Position numbers and translations under genes: made by a program
Shown here: piece by piece, positions 13,796 through 14,017 of the stretch
How the letters are laid out: every line of letters begins with the position of its first letter
How positions within the stretch are numbered: the first letter of the stretch is position 1
The notes under the pieces: model-generated
The model's input: the letters and a program-made list of their open reading frames with translations, nothing else
Databases searched by the model: none
Told to the model about the DNA's origin: nothing
Source of the DNA: Syntrophobacteria bacterium
Lineage (GTDB): Bacteria; Desulfobacterota; Syntrophobacteria; JARFUL01
NCBI GenBank assembly: GCA_029289015.1
Contig: JARFUL010000111.1
Location: forward strand, 1-14,017
Direction of reading: 5' to 3'
DNA: 14,017 bases

Positions 13796-14017
13796 CTACA
13801 GCTCGTCCAAGACCACCGTGAGGTGGCTGGTCCTCTTCAAGATGCGCGTGGCCCTGCCCATTGCCCGGGCCCGCCACCTCTTGAGCATCGGCCCCGGGTC
13901 CACGTAGACCCTCTTTATGTAGAGGGTGTCCAGGTCCACCCGCTGGGTGTACTCCGCGTTGGCAAGCGCGGAATCAAGCACCTTCTTGAGGATCCTGGCC
14001 CCCTTCTTGGGGGTGTA
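13796..14017 (-). CDS. rplV: 50S ribosomal protein L22 (partial, C-terminal 73 residues)
   Basis: L22 reaches from the outside of the large subunit into the exit tunnel. The window cuts the gene; 73 codons and the stop TAG (13796-13798) remain. They read YTPKKGARILKKVLDSALAN, then VYVDPGPMLKRWRARAMGRA, then KRTSHLTVVLDEL. These are the last helix, the tunnel loop region and the final strand of the family. The frame is open to the window edge, so the start lies outside. The order rplV-rpsC-rplP is the normal S10 order. Confidence 0.97.
   Translation of the reverse strand, partial: YTPKKGARILKKVLDSALANAEYTQRVDLDTLYIKRVYVDPGPMLKRWRARAMGRATRILKRTSHLTVVLDEL

Noticed and set aside
1..14017. CRISPR array, insertion sequence, phage or defence island
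   Set aside because: I saw no direct-repeat/spacer pattern, transposase, integrase or terminal inverted repeats. Gene content is core genome throughout.

Overview
The window carries most of a bacterial S10/spc/alpha ribosomal-protein supercluster, all read from the minus strand. In transcription order it runs rplV(partial)-rpsC-rplP-rpmC-rpsQ-rplN-rplX-rplE-rpsN-rpsH-rplF-rplR-rpsE-rpmD-rplO-secY-adk-map-infA-rpmJ-rpsM-rpsK-rpsD-rpoA-rplQ. An ABC-type ATPase gene and a tRNA-Asn gene follow. The last ~500 bases on the left are convergent and hold a plus-strand NIL-domain/4Fe-4S ferredoxin gene. The DNA is GC-rich with G/C-biased third codon positions, so long false ORFs lie antisense to the real genes.

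The gene order (adk and map between secY and infA; rpsD directly before rpoA) and the RpoA sequence resemble Desulfobacterota/deltaproteobacteria-type bacteria. Examples are the LIRPKRLEV start of the N-terminal domain and the [20 protein letters not shown] junction. The NIL-ferredoxin fits an anaerobe that builds homocysteine from sulfide. This placement is inferred from remembered family patterns, not from a search.

Layout. 13796-14017: end of rplV. 8084-13739: the rest of the S10 cluster and the spc ribosomal genes, tightly packed, with overlaps at rplP/rpmC, rpsE/rpmD and rpmD/rplO. 5004-8082: secY, adk, map and infA, covering protein export, adenylate balance, N-terminal Met removal and initiation. 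1662-4988: alpha-type cluster rpmJ-rpsM-rpsK-rpsD-rpoA-rplQ. 758-1576: an EcfA/CbiO-like ATPase whose ATP-hydrolysis motifs are almost all substituted. 602-723: tRNA-Asn(GTT) with its own promoter. 510-585: convergent terminator hairpins. 1-487: NIL-ferredoxin and possibly the last codons of an upstream gene.

The main oddities are the degenerate ABC ATPase, a ~90-residue basic-then-acidic tail on L17, a Shine-Dalgarno-supported GTG start that lengthens RpoA by 21 residues, and TTG starts in seven core genes. There are also a hairpin placing the infA Shine-Dalgarno in its loop, and two ~100-base lower-GC gaps that may hold internal promoters. No mobile element, CRISPR array or defence system is visible. 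Apart from these points the region is ordinary core genome.
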